Source: Clostridium formicaceticum
Lineage (GTDB): Bacteria; Bacillota; Clostridia; Peptostreptococcales; Natronincolaceae
Reading direction: 5' to 3'
DNA: 64,000 nucleotides
NCBI RefSeq assembly: GCF_001854185.1
Contig: NZ_CP017603.1
Coordinates: forward strand, 3,472,001 to 3,536,000
Part shown: positions 36,664-47,504 of the stretch, piece after piece
Layout: every line of letters starts with the position of its first letter
Position numbering within the stretch: the first letter of the stretch is position 1
The notes under the pieces: model-generated
What the model was told of the DNA's origin: nothing
The model's input: the letters and a program-made list of their open reading frames with translations, nothing else
The model's database searches: none
Made by a program: the position numbers and the translations under genes

Positions 36664-37635
36664 TCACCAACCTAAGTCCATTGTTATTTGCTCTTCAAGT
36701 TTTTTCCTTACTTCTTCTATGGTACCTTCTATGGTGGCTCCTGAGGCTTTTTTATGGCCTCCACCACCAAATTTCCCTGCCAGTAGGCTTACATCTATAT
36801 CCTTTTTAGCTCTAAAGCCTACTTTTACTTCCCCGCCTGCACTTTCTTTCAATAATATCGCTATCTCTATTCCTTGAATATCTCTTGCATAGTTAATCAC
36901 ACCATCTACATCACTGGAAAGAACATTAAACTTTTTCAATAGTTCTTCAGGTATTGCTATGATTGCTACCTTTCCATCAAAACCTATCTCCATATGATTT
37001 AACACATGGGCAAGAAATCGCACACTATTTAAAGGCTTATTCTGATACAAGTGATAAGAAATTTTATGAAGATCTATGTGAAATCCCATCAGTTCAGCAG
37101 CCACCTGATGGGTATAGGCGGTGGTATTATCATAAACAAAATTACCTGTATCAGTGGCAATACCAGTGTATAAGCAGGTTGCTATATCTACATCCAATGC
37201 AAGTCCAAAGTCCTTCAATAGATTATATACTATTTCACAGGTTGAAGAGGCTTCTGTATCTAGAAGGTTTATATCTCCGAAGGCTGTATTGCTTATATGA
37301 TGATCAATATTGATGATCTTCTTACTTCTTTTTAAGATGACCTCGCTATAGCCTAAACGCTTTTCGTCTCCACAATCTAATACAAAACAAAAGTCAAAAT
37401 CCTGTTGACAATCTTCTCTGTAGGCTTCAACCTGCTGATATCCTGGTAAAAACTTGTATTTTTCAGGAAACAAATCATTTCTAAAAATATAAACCCCCTG
37501 ACACAGTTTTTTCATTGCCAGCCCTAAAGCGATTAGAGAACCTAAACTATCCCCATCAGGGGATACGTGAGATAATATAGCAACTTTGCTATGTGTATCT
37601 AATAAAGATAAAGGATTATTCCTCATTTGCTTCAT
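36664..37635 (-). CDS. nrnA: DHH-family nanoRNase/pAp phosphatase NrnA
   Basis: A 323-aa DHH/DHHA1 protein that degrades very short RNAs and dephosphorylates pAp. Metal-binding motifs: [29 protein letters not shown], and [13 protein letters not shown] (the DHH). The C-terminal DHHA1 substrate motif is [14 protein letters not shown]. The start overlaps the rbfA end by 20 bases, so the two are likely coupled. Confidence 0.95.
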   Translation of the reverse strand: MKQMRNNPLSLLDTHSKVAILSHVSPDGDSLGSLIALGLAMKKLCQGVYIFRNDLFPEKYKFLPGYQQVEAYREDCQQDFDFCFVLDCGDEKRLGYSEVILKRSKKIINIDHHISNTAFGDINLLDTEASSTCEIVYNLLKDFGLALDVDIATCLYTGIATDTGNFVYDNTTAYTHQVAAELMGFHIDLHKISYHLYQNKPLNSVRFLAHVLNHMEIGFDGKVAIIAIPEELLKKFNVLSSDVDGVINYARDIQGIEIAILLKESAGGEVKVGFRAKKDIDVSLLAGKFGGGGHKKASGATIEGTIEEVRKKLEEQITMDLGW

Positions 37636-38017
37636 TGTTTTCTTCCTCTTGATGATTTTGTTCCTGACTTATCTTAGAAATTTTATGGTACATGTCTATG
37701 CCTTTTTCAATAGACTCATCTAATTTAAAAATAATTTCAGGGGTATATCTGGTTTTGATTTTTTTTCCAACTTCTCTTCTTACATAGCCAGCCGATTTTT
37801 CTAGCGCTTTTATTGTCTCTTGCTTTTCTGTCTCGTTCCCTAGAACGCTTATATAAACAGTTCCATACCTTAAATCTCTCGTGACATCCACAGCAATAAT
37901 ACTTGTCAAAGGTGATATTCTAGGATCCCTCAGTTCATTTCTAATAATATCACTGATATATTTTTTCATTTCTTCGTTTAGTCTACTTACTCTAGGATAT
38001 GCCAAGGTCTCCCTCAT
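37616..38017 (-). CDS. rbfA: ribosome-binding factor A
   Basis: A 133-aa KH-like cold-shock factor needed for 30S maturation. [20 protein letters not shown] at the N-terminus and the [13 protein letters not shown] strand are typical; the C-terminus ends in an acidic/Asn-rich tail (EENNEANEE). Located directly after infB, the usual order. Confidence 0.96.
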   Translation of the reverse strand: MRETLAYPRVSRLNEEMKKYISDIIRNELRDPRISPLTSIIAVDVTRDLRYGTVYISVLGNETEKQETIKALEKSAGYVRREVGKKIKTRYTPEIIFKLDESIEKGIDMYHKISKISQEQNHQEEENNEANEE

Positions 38018-38027
38018 CCTTTCTTCT

Positions 38028-40184
38028 TTATCTTTTAATTTCCTGCATTTGATAAGCTTCTATAATATCCCCTTCTTTTAGATCATTAAAGTTATCAATG
38101 CCGATACCACACTCGTATCCGGTAGCTACCTCTTTCGCATCATCTTTAAATCTTTTTAATGATCCTATCACACCATCGTGAATAACAATACCATCTCTTA
38201 CCAATCTAATTTTAGCATTTCTTAAAATTTTACCTTCGATTACATAACAACCGCCAATCGTACCAATGTTAGGGACTTTAAAGGTTGCTCTAACTTCTGC
38301 TTTTCCTAGTTCTACTTCTTTATATTCAGGGTCTAACATACCTTCAATAGCTGCCTCAATGTCCTCTAGCGCATTATAGATAATTCTATAGCTTCTTACA
38401 TCTACATCTTCCTTCTTGGCTAAAGCCGTTGCACTAGAAGTAGGTCTAACATTAAATCCAATAATAATGGCATTAGAAGCTGAAGCCAGCATCACATCAG
38501 ATTCTGTAATGGCACCTACCCCCCCATGGATGGCTTTAATAACCACCTTTTCAGTAGAAAGTTTTTCAATTGACTGTTTTACTGCTTCCACAGAACCCTG
38601 TACATCTGCCTTAATAATAAGATTTAGCTCTTTAATGGCTCCTTGCTGTACCTGGCTATAGAGAGCATCTAAAGAAATTTTTTGACTCTTCTTCATTTGT
38701 TCTTCTTTTACTTTATCTATTCGCTTATTAGCAATCTCCTTAGCAGTCTTATCGTCTTCTACAACAATCATCTGATCTCCCGCTTCCGGTACTTCAGAAA
38801 ACCCTGTGATTTCCACAGCAGTAGAAGGAAAAGCCTGTTTTACCCGTTTCCCTTTATCATTTACCATAGCTCTTATTCTACCAAAGGTTGTACCTATAAC
38901 TACAGAATCTCCAACCTTCAAAGTACCGTTCTGTACAAGAACTGTAGCCACGGGACCTCTGCCTTTATCCAGTTCTGCTTCAATAACAGTTCCTATAGCA
39001 CTACGATTAGGGTTTGCCTTTAGTTCTTCCATTTCTGCTACCAATAGAATCATTTCTAACAAAGTGTCTATATTCGTTCCTTTAAGCGCCGAGACAGGTA
39101 CGCTAATAACATCTCCGCCCCACTCTTCTATAATCACACCATGGTCAGATAACTCTTGTTTTACTCTGTCAGGGTTAGCCCCCTCTTTATCCATTTTATT
39201 GATGGCAACGATAATTGGTACACCTGCAGCCTTTGCATGATTGATTGCTTCTACGGTTTGTGGCATCACCCCATCATCAGCTGCCACTACCAAAATAGCG
39301 ATATCCGTTACCTTTGCTCCTCTTGCCCTCATTGTTGTAAATGCCTCGTGACCTGGTGTATCTAAAAATACAATTTTATTACCGTCAATCACTACTTCAG
39401 AAGCTCCTATATGTTGTGTAATCCCCCCAGCTTCCTTTTCCGTTACATGGGTCTCTCTAATAGCATCTAACAAAGAAGTTTTACCATGATCAACATGCCC
39501 CATCACGGTTACTACTGGCGGCCTAGGCCTCAAATCTTCTTCTTTATCAACTGGAATAAATAAATCTGTATCTTCTTCTTGTATTTCTACATTTTTTTCG
39601 ATCTCTATTTCAAACTCACTAGCAATACTTTTAGCGGTTTCGAAATCGATCTCTTGATTAATAGAAGCCATGACCCCTATCTTAATTAACTTTCCTATAA
39701 CTTCAGTAGGACTTTTTTGAATTTTTTCTGCAAAATCTTTAACAATAATTTTCTCTTCTATTTGTATCACTTGTTCACCTTTTTCTTCCATAGTATTGTG
39801 TTCTTCTTTCTTAAAAGCATCGGTATTCTTTTTGTTTTTTTTGTTATTGTCCACTTTATCTACAACTGGTTTTTTTTCTTTATTTATAACCTTAGGTTCT
39901 TTATTTATAACCTTAGGTTCTTTATTTATAACCTTAGGTTCTTTTTCTATAACTTTTGTTTCTTTATTATCTTCTTTTTTATTATAGGATGGTTTTTCTT
40001 GAGGTTCACTTGATGTTTCTTCAGTAAATAGCTCTAGCAATAGCTTTGCATCATCATCTTCTATGGTACTCATATGATTTCCTACTTCTACCGATAACTC
40101 CTTCATCTTTTCGATTAATTCTTTGCTACTGACTTTTAGTTGTTTTGCCAATTGATATACCCTTACTTTTGACAAAGTAATCAC
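38028..40184 (-). CDS. infB: translation initiation factor IF-2
   Basis: A 718-aa GTPase placing initiator tRNA on the 30S subunit. IF2 N-terminal helices ([20 protein letters not shown]) are followed by a low-complexity linker with a KEPKVIN heptad repeat, then a second IF2-N module. The G domain has [28 protein letters not shown] and NKMD. Beta-barrel domains and the C-terminal initiator-tRNA-binding domain follow. The linker repeat is listed separately. Confidence 0.98.
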   Translation of the reverse strand: MITLSKVRVYQLAKQLKVSSKELIEKMKELSVEVGNHMSTIEDDDAKLLLELFTEETSSEPQEKPSYNKKEDNKETKVIEKEPKVINKEPKVINKEPKVINKEKKPVVDKVDNNKKNKKNTDAFKKEEHNTMEEKGEQVIQIEEKIIVKDFAEKIQKSPTEVIGKLIKIGVMASINQEIDFETAKSIASEFEIEIEKNVEIQEEDTDLFIPVDKEEDLRPRPPVVTVMGHVDHGKTSLLDAIRETHVTEKEAGGITQHIGASEVVIDGNKIVFLDTPGHEAFTTMRARGAKVTDIAILVVAADDGVMPQTVEAINHAKAAGVPIIVAINKMDKEGANPDRVKQELSDHGVIIEEWGGDVISVPVSALKGTNIDTLLEMILLVAEMEELKANPNRSAIGTVIEAELDKGRGPVATVLVQNGTLKVGDSVVIGTTFGRIRAMVNDKGKRVKQAFPSTAVEITGFSEVPEAGDQMIVVEDDKTAKEIANKRIDKVKEEQMKKSQKISLDALYSQVQQGAIKELNLIIKADVQGSVEAVKQSIEKLSTEKVVIKAIHGGVGAITESDVMLASASNAIIIGFNVRPTSSATALAKKEDVDVRSYRIIYNALEDIEAAIEGMLDPEYKEVELGKAEVRATFKVPNIGTIGGCYVIEGKILRNAKIRLVRDGIVIHDGVIGSLKRFKDDAKEVATGYECGIGIDNFNDLKEGDIIEAYQMQEIKR
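39878..39940 (-). repeat. 21-bp tandem repeat, three perfect copies, in the infB linker
   Basis: Units 39878-39898, 39899-39919 and 39920-39940 are identical at DNA level and encode the heptapeptide KEPKVIN in the flexible linker of IF-2. Identity without silent changes suggests recent slippage expansion. Confidence 0.92.
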
Positions 40185-40207
40185 CCCCTAAATTAAATCT
40201 AGTCCCT

Positions 40208-40250
40208 ATAAATATACACCTACCAATTTTAATATACTAAGGGCATATAT
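40208..40250. repeat. dispersed repeat family B, internally deleted copy
   Basis: AATTTTAATATACTAAGGG, the left arm of family B, is joined directly to CATATATCTAT, which resembles its right end, with the middle missing. It overlaps the 3' end of ylxQ and lies in the infB-ylxQ spacer. Confidence 0.6.
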
Positions 40251-40554
40251 CTATATGATTCATACAGTTTAAAAGCACCGTTGCAAGCTTTTTATCTTTT
40301 ATACCGATGGTAGCTCTGGAAGTTTTTCCGATACAATGTCCTAACGCATCTTTTGTACCCATGAATTTTAAAGGTACATTGTAGTAGCTGCATTTGTCAG
40401 AAAACACTTTTTTTGTGTTATTAGAAGCATCTTCCGCAACAATCACTAGGTATAAACTCTTTTTCAGTTCCTTTTTGCAGGTTTCTTCTCCAGATACAAT
40501 ATTGCCAGCCCTCATAGCCAATCCTAACAAATTGCTAATTTTACTGTCCACCAT
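40237..40554 (-). CDS. ylxQ: L7Ae-family ribosomal protein YlxQ
   Basis: A 105-aa L7Ae/L30e-fold RNA-binding protein that recognises kink-turns. The fold shows in NLLGLAMRAGNIVSGEETCK and LVIVAEDASNNTKKVF. The ATG at 40554 is favoured because AAGGAG lies seven bases upstream; it overlaps rnpM by 14 bases. The last residues (IDICP) and the stop codon lie within a family B repeat fragment. B. subtilis has the same gene between rnpM and infB. Confidence 0.92.
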   Translation of the reverse strand: MVDSKISNLLGLAMRAGNIVSGEETCKKELKKSLYLVIVAEDASNNTKKVFSDKCSYYNVPLKFMGTKDALGHCIGKTSRATIGIKDKKLATVLLNCMNHIDICP

Positions 40555-40813
40555 CACTAATCTCCTTAATAAGTTTTTCATAAACTTCATCAGGTATTTC
40601 TGATTGAAATGCACGATTCAGGGCTTTTGATTTTTTTATCTTTTCAAAACAATCTTTATTGTTACAAATATAAGCACCTCTACCATGGGCCTTTCCTGTA
40701 AGATCTACATTGATTTCCCCCTGCTTATTACAAACAATTCTAATTAGTTCTTTTTTTCCCTTCATCTCATTACATCCTACACATTTTCTTAGTGGAATTT
40801 TTCTTACCTTCAT
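40541..40813 (-). CDS. rnpM: RNase P modulator RnpM (YlxR)
   Basis: A 90-aa YlxR-family protein with RKCVGCNEMKGKKELIRIV, DLTGKAHGRGAYIC and a helical C-terminus. B. subtilis YlxR was reported to bind the RNA of RNase P and modulate it. Lies between nusA and ylxQ as in other Firmicutes. Confidence 0.95.
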   Translation of the reverse strand: MKVRKIPLRKCVGCNEMKGKKELIRIVCNKQGEINVDLTGKAHGRGAYICNNKDCFEKIKKSKALNRAFQSEIPDEVYEKLIKEISDGGQ

Positions 40814-40826
40814 AGGTTCACCACCT

Positions 40827-41870
40827 TTAGTCAGCAGATTTTACTTGACTTTCACTTTTGATATCTATTTTCCAGCCGGTTAATTTTGCCGCTAACCTCG
40901 CATTTTGGCCTTCTTTACCAATAGCTAAAGAAAGCTGATAATCAGGAACAACAACCTTTGCTGTTTTATTTTCAACACTAACATCTGTAGATAGCACTTT
41001 TGCCGGACTTAAAGAACTGGCTATAAACACACTGGGATCTTCACTATATTTAATAATATCAATTTTTTCTCCCCTTAACTCATCTACAATTGCCTGCACT
41101 CTTGTGCCCTTTGGGCCAACGCATGCTCCAACAGCATCTACATTAGGATCCTTTGATTCTACAGCAATTTTTGTTCTAGAACCTGCCTCTCTGGAAATAC
41201 TTTTAATTTCTACCACACCTTCATGAATCTCTGGTACTTCTAGCTCAAATAATCTTTTAATAAGTCCTGGATGTGTTCTAGAAACTAATACCTGCGGCCC
41301 CTTTGTGGTTTTTTTCACCTCCACAATATAGGTTTTGATTCTTTCTCCATGTTTATATTCTTCATTAGGTATTTGTTCTGTAGGACTCAAGGTTGCCTCT
41401 GTTTTCCCTAAATTCACATAAACAATGCCCTTTGCTACTCTAGCTATGGTGCCAGTAATGATATCAGACTCTCTATTAATAAACTCTTCATATACCACAC
41501 CGCGTTCAGCTTCCCGTATCCTTTGAACAACTACCTGTTTTGCAGTCTGAGCCGCTATTCTTCCAAAATTCCTAGGTGTTACTTCTCTTTCTATAATGTC
41601 CTCTACTTCGTAATTTCTATCAATTTCCTTTGCTTCTTCTAAACTGATTTCTAGCAAATCATCTTCAACATCTTCTACTACTCTTTTTTGTGAATAAACA
41701 TGGACTTCGCCGGTTTCTCTATTAATTTCTATTCTTACATTTTGTGCTGAGCCAAAGTTTCTTTTATAACTTGAGATTAATGCAGCTTCAATTGCATCGA
41801 TTAGTATTTCCTTCGAGATACCCTTATCTTTTTGGATTTGCTCTAGAGCTTCTATAAACTCTGTATTCAT
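40827..41870 (-). CDS. nusA: transcription termination/antitermination protein NusA
   Basis: A 347-aa RNA polymerase-binding factor. An N-terminal domain (EALEQIQKDKGISKEILIDA) is followed by an S1 domain (ITGTIARVAKGIVYVNLGKT) and two KH domains (CVGPKGTRVQAIVDELRGEK and SLAIGKEGQNARLAAKLTGW). It ends after KH2 without the acidic repeats of E. coli NusA, which is normal in Firmicutes. Confidence 0.97.
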   Translation of the reverse strand: MNTEFIEALEQIQKDKGISKEILIDAIEAALISSYKRNFGSAQNVRIEINRETGEVHVYSQKRVVEDVEDDLLEISLEEAKEIDRNYEVEDIIEREVTPRNFGRIAAQTAKQVVVQRIREAERGVVYEEFINRESDIITGTIARVAKGIVYVNLGKTEATLSPTEQIPNEEYKHGERIKTYIVEVKKTTKGPQVLVSRTHPGLIKRLFELEVPEIHEGVVEIKSISREAGSRTKIAVESKDPNVDAVGACVGPKGTRVQAIVDELRGEKIDIIKYSEDPSVFIASSLSPAKVLSTDVSVENKTAKVVVPDYQLSLAIGKEGQNARLAAKLTGWKIDIKSESQVKSAD

Positions 41871-41881
41871 TATTATACCCC

Positions 41882-42346
41882 CTAAAATTTAATAGCCAAC
41901 TTCGTAATCGCAACTTTTTCTTTAGGTATCTCCACTAAACCTATGTCAGCTGTATTTATCTTAATTTTATTGTCCTCTAAACCAATAAGTTCACCTTCAA
42001 AAATCTTTTTATTATCAATAGCTTCATATAGCTTTACTTCTACATTTTCACCTTTGAACTTTTCAAAGTCACTATCTTTTTTTAGTGGTCGATCTAAACC
42101 TGGCGAAGAAATTTCTAAAAAATAGTTTTCTTCGATGGGATCTAACGCATCTAATTTCTCACTCAATTGTTCACTGACTTTTTGGCAATCGTCCAATGTG
42201 ATTCCCTCTGGTTTGTCAATATACACTCTTAAATATTTATGGGGTCCTTCTTTTTTAAATTCAATATCCACTAGTTCAAAGTTTTCATTTTCCAGAATTG
42301 GGCTTACCAATTCTTCAGTTATTTTTTCTACACTGACCTTCCCCAT
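41882..42346 (-). CDS. rimP: ribosome maturation factor RimP
   Basis: A 154-aa protein for 30S assembly. Two-domain RimP layout: VDIEFKKEGPHKYLRVYIDK, GITLDDCQKVSEQLSEKLD, the motif YFLEISSPGLDRPLKKDSDF, then an SH3-like C-terminal domain. First gene of the rimP-nusA-rnpM-ylxQ-infB operon, with a GGGAGG ribosome-binding site. Confidence 0.97.
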   Translation of the reverse strand: MGKVSVEKITEELVSPILENENFELVDIEFKKEGPHKYLRVYIDKPEGITLDDCQKVSEQLSEKLDALDPIEENYFLEISSPGLDRPLKKDSDFEKFKGENVEVKLYEAIDNKKIFEGELIGLEDNKIKINTADIGLVEIPKEKVAITKLAIKF

Positions 42347-42469
42347 TTTATAACCTCCCTAATATTTAGTTTTAAATTATACTTGTATATTTTGTAATTT
42401 TTTTTAGAATTATTCCTCGCTAACATCATTCTATGTAGTGTTTTCTTATTCATTCTGAATAATAGGAAA

Positions 42470-42489
42470 GAGTGGGCATCTTCCCACTC
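42470..42489 (-). terminator. terminator of polC
   Basis: GAGTGGG, loop, CCCACTC followed by TTTCCTATT on the minus strand, between polC and rimP. Confidence 0.75.
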
Positions 42490-42548
42490 CTACAGAATAA
42501 ACCTATATTGTTACATTGAGTATATCATAAAGTACCTTTTCTTGCAAG

Positions 42549-45500
42549 TTAGAAGAGCGAAAGTTGATTGGTTCTAGGTAAATCTTGAATACATTCATGC
42601 TGAATTAAGGCTTCTATCACAGTTTTTGTTACCTTTGTTCGATCTCTTAGGTCTTCTATAGACAAAAATTCTCCATCTTTTCTAGCGGCTACAATGCTTC
42701 TGGCAGCATTTTGTCCTACCCCCTGCAGGGATTTCAGGGGCGGTAGTAGTTTTCTGTCCACAATCATGAAGCGGTCTGCATCAGACCCATACAAATCTAC
42801 AGGTAATAAGCCTATCCCTCTACAATACATTTCAAGCACTACCTCTAAAACTGTTAGCAGGTTTTTTTCCTTTGCTGTCATAGTATTGCCCATGTTCTCT
42901 AATTCTATAATTTTACTTTTTACTACTTCCTTTCCTTTAACAATTAAATCAGCATCAAAATCTTCTGCCTTCATCGTAAAGTAAGTAGCATAAAAGGCTT
43001 CTGGAAAATGCACCTTAAAATAAGCGATTCTAAAGGACATCATGACATAGGCCACAGCATGAGCTTTAGGAAACATGTACTTTATTTTATTACAGGAGTC
43101 AATATACCACTTGGGCACATTGTTCTTCTCCATCATTTCCTCATCCTCCGGCCTCAAGCCTTTACCCTTCCTTACATTTTCCATGATTTTAAAGGAAGCT
43201 TTAGCTGGCAAGCCCTTTAAAATTAAATAATTCATAATGTCATCTCTGGTAGAAATAACATCCTTCAGTTCTGCTACATTCCCTCTGACTAAATCCTGAG
43301 CGTTATTTAGCCATACATCGGTTCCATGGGATAATCCACTGATTCTAAAAAGTTCTGCAAAGGTTTTAGGCTGAGTATCTACCAACATCTGCCTAACAAA
43401 CTTTGTTCCAAACTCTGGTATGCCTAGAGTACCTACTTCACATTGATAATCTTTATCTTCTATGCCTAAAGCTTTTGTAGAAGTAAATATTCCCATCGTC
43501 ATTTTATCGTCTAAAGGTATTTCTTGAGCGTTTAACTTCGTAATATCCTCCAGCATTCTAATAATGGTTGGTACGTCATGACCTAAAATATCCAATTTCA
43601 ACAATCTACCGCTGATAGAATGGTAGTCAAAATGTGTTGTAATTACACCAGCATTCGGATCATTTGCAGGGTACTGTACAGGAGAAAACTCATGAATATC
43701 TCTATTGCTAGGAACAATCATAACGCCGCCAGGATGTTGCCCCGATGTTCTTTTTACCCCGGTGCATCCAGCTGTCAAACGATTCACTTCAGCTTGATTA
43801 TAGCTGATTTGCTTTTCTTCTAAATATTTTTTTACAAAACCATAGGCGGTTTTATCTGCAATGGTTCCTATGGTCCCTGCTCTAAAAACCTTGCCTTCAC
43901 CAAAGAGTTCTTCTGTATATCTATGGGCCTCGCTTTGATATTCGCCGGCAAAGTTCAAGTCTATATCTGGTTCCTTATCTGCTTCAAAGCCTAAGAAAAC
44001 TTCAAAAGGTATATCATGACCATCCTTAATCAGTTGTTGGCTGCATTTAGGACATTGTTTATCCGGCAAATCTGCACCAGAACCAAAGGAGCCGTCTGTA
44101 ATAAACTCTGAATATTTACATTCAGGACAAACATAGTGGGGAGGAAGAGGGTTTACCTCCGTGATATCACTCATGGTAGCAGCAAAAGAAGAACCTACCG
44201 ATCCCCTTGAGCCTACCAGATACCCATCCTTTAAAGATTTTGTTACTAATTTTTGTGCAATGATATACATTACAGCATAGCCATTGTTGATAATAGAATT
44301 AACTTCTCTATCTAGCCTGTCTTTTACAATGGCTGGAAGAGGGTTACCATAAATTCTTTCAGCTTTTTCATAGCATAGACGTCTTAATTCTTCTTCAGAA
44401 CCTTCTATTTCGGGAGGAAAGGTTCCATCGGGAATAGGAATTAAGGCATCAATTTTTCCATTGAGTAGATTAGGATAATCTATCACTACCTCTTTCGCTT
44501 TATCCTCTCCCAAATAAAGAAATTCCCCCAGCATCTCATCTGTGGTCCTTAAATACAAAGGTGCTTGGTTGTCTGCATCACTGTATCCCTGTCCAGCCAT
44601 CAATATTTTTCTGTAGTATTCATCCCGTTGATGCAAAAAATGCACATCTCCGGTGGCTACAACTGGCATGTTAAATTGATCTCCTAATGCAACAATTCTT
44701 TGATTAATGGCTTTAATATCCTCAACACTACCAAGGATGCCTTTTTCTATGAGAAAGCTATTGTTTTCTAGTGGCTGAATTTCTAAATAGTCATAGTATT
44801 TAACAATGCTTTCTATCTCTTCTACAGCAGCATTATTTAGTAAAGCTTGAAAAAGCTCCCCAGCTTCACAGGCAGACCCTATGATAAGCCCCTCTCTATA
44901 TTTATTTAGTAAACTTTTAGGAATTCTAGGTTTTTTATAAAAATAGTTTAAATGAGATTCACTAACAAGATGATATAGGTTTTTCAGTCCTGTTTGATTT
45001 TGTACTAAGAAAATGATGTGATAGGCATTTAATTTTGATATATCTACTTTTTTGCTCAAATGTTGGTTGATATCCTGAAGTGTAAATATATTTTTATCCT
45101 TCATCATCCCTATAAACTTGATAAACACCTCTGCTGTAGCTTCAGCATCCTCTACTGCTCTATGATGATTTTCCAATGCAATGCCTAAATCCTTTGCAAT
45201 GATATTCAGTTTATGTCTTTTCAGGTGGTTTAATAGGATTCTAGACAATTTTAAGGTGTCTACCACTGGACTGCTTAGTCTACAACCTAGTTTTTTCGCA
45301 TTTTCTCTTATAAAACCCATATCAAAGTCAGCATTGTGGGCTACCAAACAGCTGTTTCCAACAAACGCCAAAAATCTCGGCAATACTTCTTCAATCGTAG
45401 GAGCATCCTGAACCATTTGATTGGTAATACCCGTTAACTCTATGACTTTTTCAGGTATCGTCATTTCAGGATTCACCAATGCAGAAAAACGATCTACTAC

Positions 45501-46844
45501 CTGCATGTCTTTTATTTTTACTGCACCTATTTCTGTAATTCTATCATTTTTATTGGAAAGTCCTGTTGTTTCAATATCAAAAATCACATACTCATCCTCT
45601 AATGAGTAGCTTCCCTCATCTATATTCACCAGCTTTTCTTCATCATTGACTACATAACCTTCCATACCATAAATGACTTTTATGCCAAATTCTTTTGATG
45701 CCTCCATAGCCTCAGGAAAAGCCTGTACAACACCGTGATCTGTTATGGCAATCGCCTTATGTCCCCACTTTGCCGCCATCTTAATTAAACTTGTTGTACT
45801 GCTAACTCCATCCATAGAGGACATCTGGGTATGTAGATGTAGTTCTATCCTTTTTTTCTCAGCTAGATCTTTTCTTTCTTCTTTTGTTACAGCAATTATA
45901 TCTGAAGCCATGATGACATTTTCTCTTACATATTTGTCATAGAAAAGTTCACCCTTCACTCTAACATATTGTCCTTTTTTTAGGGTTTCCTTCATGCTGG
46001 GAGACTGATTCTTTCCTTCAAAAACTTTGACAGTAATAGAATTACTATAATCAGTAATATGGAAGGTGATTAAGGTCTTCCCACTGTTCAATAATCTATC
46101 CTCTATATGAAAAACTTCCCCTTCTACGATAACAGTTTCTAAATCATTGCCCAAGTCACACAACTTGATCACATTCCCCGAAAAGTTTTTACCCAAAAGA
46201 ATAGGAGATGTTCCAGCAGAGGTTTTTTCACTAGCCTTTTGTTGGCTTTTTTCTTGAACAATACTTTCTTTTTTTATTTTGTCCAGCAAAAGAATATTTT
46301 CTTTTGCTTTTTGATCTTCATAACTGGACAAATCAAAATCTTTTTCATCATGGGAAAAAATCATGCATTTTATAGAAGCATTAAACTGTTTTTTAAAGTA
46401 ACTCTGTATTTTCTTCTCTATATTACGCTCTTTTGCCTTTTGTGTAATAAAGGGTTCTGGTATTCTAATAGAAAATACATTATCTGCTATTTCCCAAGTC
46501 ATTTGCTCTTCAACTGCTTTGATGGAGGGTACTTCTTTCCTAAGAAGAAAAATAAGATTCCTCCAGTTTAAGTTTATCAATTCTTCTAGGGACTGATATT
46601 GAAGATGATAGTTTATGTTGATTTCCACATCTTTTAAAGTCCCCATACTTTTTTTAAACTGTTTTCTTAAAAAGTATAGTTCCTCCTGATTAATAATCTC
46701 TGAAGCTTTTAAGTGTATAGCTAATTTTTTGCTTTTTTTATAAAACTTCAATCCTGCTAGAAAGGTTTTTTCTAATGAAGGGATTGATTTAACCCCAAAA
46801 GCATTCGCAAAATCATAAAAATTCATTTGTTTTAAAGGATCCAT
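42549..46844 (-). CDS. polC: DNA polymerase III PolC-type (alpha subunit with exonuclease)
   Basis: The 1431-aa replicative polymerase of low-GC Gram-positives. Order: N-terminal domain, OB fold (about 225-320), PHP domain split by the exonuclease (HLHTQMSSMDG, ITDHGVVQAF), DEDDh proofreading exonuclease (YVIFDIETTGLSN, HNADFDMGFI, HHRAVEDAEAT), zinc-binding CPECKYSEF...CPKCSQQ, and the polymerase core with GSRGSVGSSFAATM and PDIDLNF. A C-terminal helix-hairpin-helix region (SLQGVGQNAARSIV) ends in the clamp-binding motif QLSLF. Confidence 0.98.
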   Translation of the reverse strand: MDPLKQMNFYDFANAFGVKSIPSLEKTFLAGLKFYKKSKKLAIHLKASEIINQEELYFLRKQFKKSMGTLKDVEININYHLQYQSLEELINLNWRNLIFLLRKEVPSIKAVEEQMTWEIADNVFSIRIPEPFITQKAKERNIEKKIQSYFKKQFNASIKCMIFSHDEKDFDLSSYEDQKAKENILLLDKIKKESIVQEKSQQKASEKTSAGTSPILLGKNFSGNVIKLCDLGNDLETVIVEGEVFHIEDRLLNSGKTLITFHITDYSNSITVKVFEGKNQSPSMKETLKKGQYVRVKGELFYDKYVRENVIMASDIIAVTKEERKDLAEKKRIELHLHTQMSSMDGVSSTTSLIKMAAKWGHKAIAITDHGVVQAFPEAMEASKEFGIKVIYGMEGYVVNDEEKLVNIDEGSYSLEDEYVIFDIETTGLSNKNDRITEIGAVKIKDMQVVDRFSALVNPEMTIPEKVIELTGITNQMVQDAPTIEEVLPRFLAFVGNSCLVAHNADFDMGFIRENAKKLGCRLSSPVVDTLKLSRILLNHLKRHKLNIIAKDLGIALENHHRAVEDAEATAEVFIKFIGMMKDKNIFTLQDINQHLSKKVDISKLNAYHIIFLVQNQTGLKNLYHLVSESHLNYFYKKPRIPKSLLNKYREGLIIGSACEAGELFQALLNNAAVEEIESIVKYYDYLEIQPLENNSFLIEKGILGSVEDIKAINQRIVALGDQFNMPVVATGDVHFLHQRDEYYRKILMAGQGYSDADNQAPLYLRTTDEMLGEFLYLGEDKAKEVVIDYPNLLNGKIDALIPIPDGTFPPEIEGSEEELRRLCYEKAERIYGNPLPAIVKDRLDREVNSIINNGYAVMYIIAQKLVTKSLKDGYLVGSRGSVGSSFAATMSDITEVNPLPPHYVCPECKYSEFITDGSFGSGADLPDKQCPKCSQQLIKDGHDIPFEVFLGFEADKEPDIDLNFAGEYQSEAHRYTEELFGEGKVFRAGTIGTIADKTAYGFVKKYLEEKQISYNQAEVNRLTAGCTGVKRTSGQHPGGVMIVPSNRDIHEFSPVQYPANDPNAGVITTHFDYHSISGRLLKLDILGHDVPTIIRMLEDITKLNAQEIPLDDKMTMGIFTSTKALGIEDKDYQCEVGTLGIPEFGTKFVRQMLVDTQPKTFAELFRISGLSHGTDVWLNNAQDLVRGNVAELKDVISTRDDIMNYLILKGLPAKASFKIMENVRKGKGLRPEDEEMMEKNNVPKWYIDSCNKIKYMFPKAHAVAYVMMSFRIAYFKVHFPEAFYATYFTMKAEDFDADLIVKGKEVVKSKIIELENMGNTMTAKEKNLLTVLEVVLEMYCRGIGLLPVDLYGSDADRFMIVDRKLLPPLKSLQGVGQNAARSIVAARKDGEFLSIEDLRDRTKVTKTVIEALIQHECIQDLPRTNQLSLF

Positions 46845-46859
46845 TTGGCTCCCCCTATT

Positions 46860-47489
46860 CTAATTTAACCAATATTTCAATATATCCTTATACATCTTTA
46901 GCCGCCAAACCATCCCTTTCGTAAGGCCTAGCTTTTCTTCCTTCATGACATGGCTTATATTCTTTAGCATCACCTGTTCTGTGATAATATGATGCTCTTT
47001 AATATACTTAGAAAGGGCTATCTCAAGACTATACCCCCTCATATTCAAACCAAGAATATCTTCTATTAAATGCCTTTTAAAAGCTCTTTGCCCTGATAAA
47101 TTAGGTGCAATTTTTTGTGCTAAGTTGGTTATCATTCTGCCGGATTCAAAGATACCCACCGTCATCTCTACAGGATCTTCCAATAATGGTGCTATTAATG
47201 CTTCTATGTGTTGTTGTGTTAAACCTACTAAGTCAGCATCTAAAAACAATATAATTTCACCATTGCAGCGCTGCAAACCATGCTTTATCGCCTCTGCCTT
47301 ACCCTTATTTTCGGGTAATCTTATTACAGTTATATCATCATATTCAGTAGCAATCAAGGCAGTGCGATCCTTTGAACCATCATCTACTACAATAATATTT
47401 GTGATCAATGAGGATTTTCTTAAAGGCTCTAATACATTCTTTATCCTCACTTCTTCGTTATAGGCAGGAATAATAGCAGATACCTTCAT
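46860..47489 (-). CDS. family 2 glycosyltransferase
   Basis: A 209-aa GT2 protein: IIPAYNEEVRIKNVLEPL, VVDDGSKDRT, NKGKAEAIKHGL and FLDADLVGL (the DxD-like metal site). No membrane segment is obvious, so it is a soluble or peripheral enzyme; short GT2 proteins of this kind resemble glucosyl-3-phosphoglycerate synthases or dolichol-phosphate-mannose synthases, but substrate cannot be assigned. Sits between ispG and polC, 15 bases from each. Confidence 0.85.
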   Translation of the reverse strand: MKVSAIIPAYNEEVRIKNVLEPLRKSSLITNIIVVDDGSKDRTALIATEYDDITVIRLPENKGKAEAIKHGLQRCNGEIILFLDADLVGLTQQHIEALIAPLLEDPVEMTVGIFESGRMITNLAQKIAPNLSGQRAFKRHLIEDILGLNMRGYSLEIALSKYIKEHHIITEQVMLKNISHVMKEEKLGLTKGMVWRLKMYKDILKYWLN

Positions 47490-47504
47490 AAAAATACTCC
47501 TTCG

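Noticed and set aside
38806-39240. 144-aa plus-strand frame opposite infB
   Set aside because: A shadow of the strongly conserved infB G domain; no ribosome-binding site, Ser/Thr-rich antisense composition.
39878-39940. CRISPR-like short repeats
   Set aside because: The units are contiguous without spacers and lie in frame within infB; this is a coding tandem repeat.
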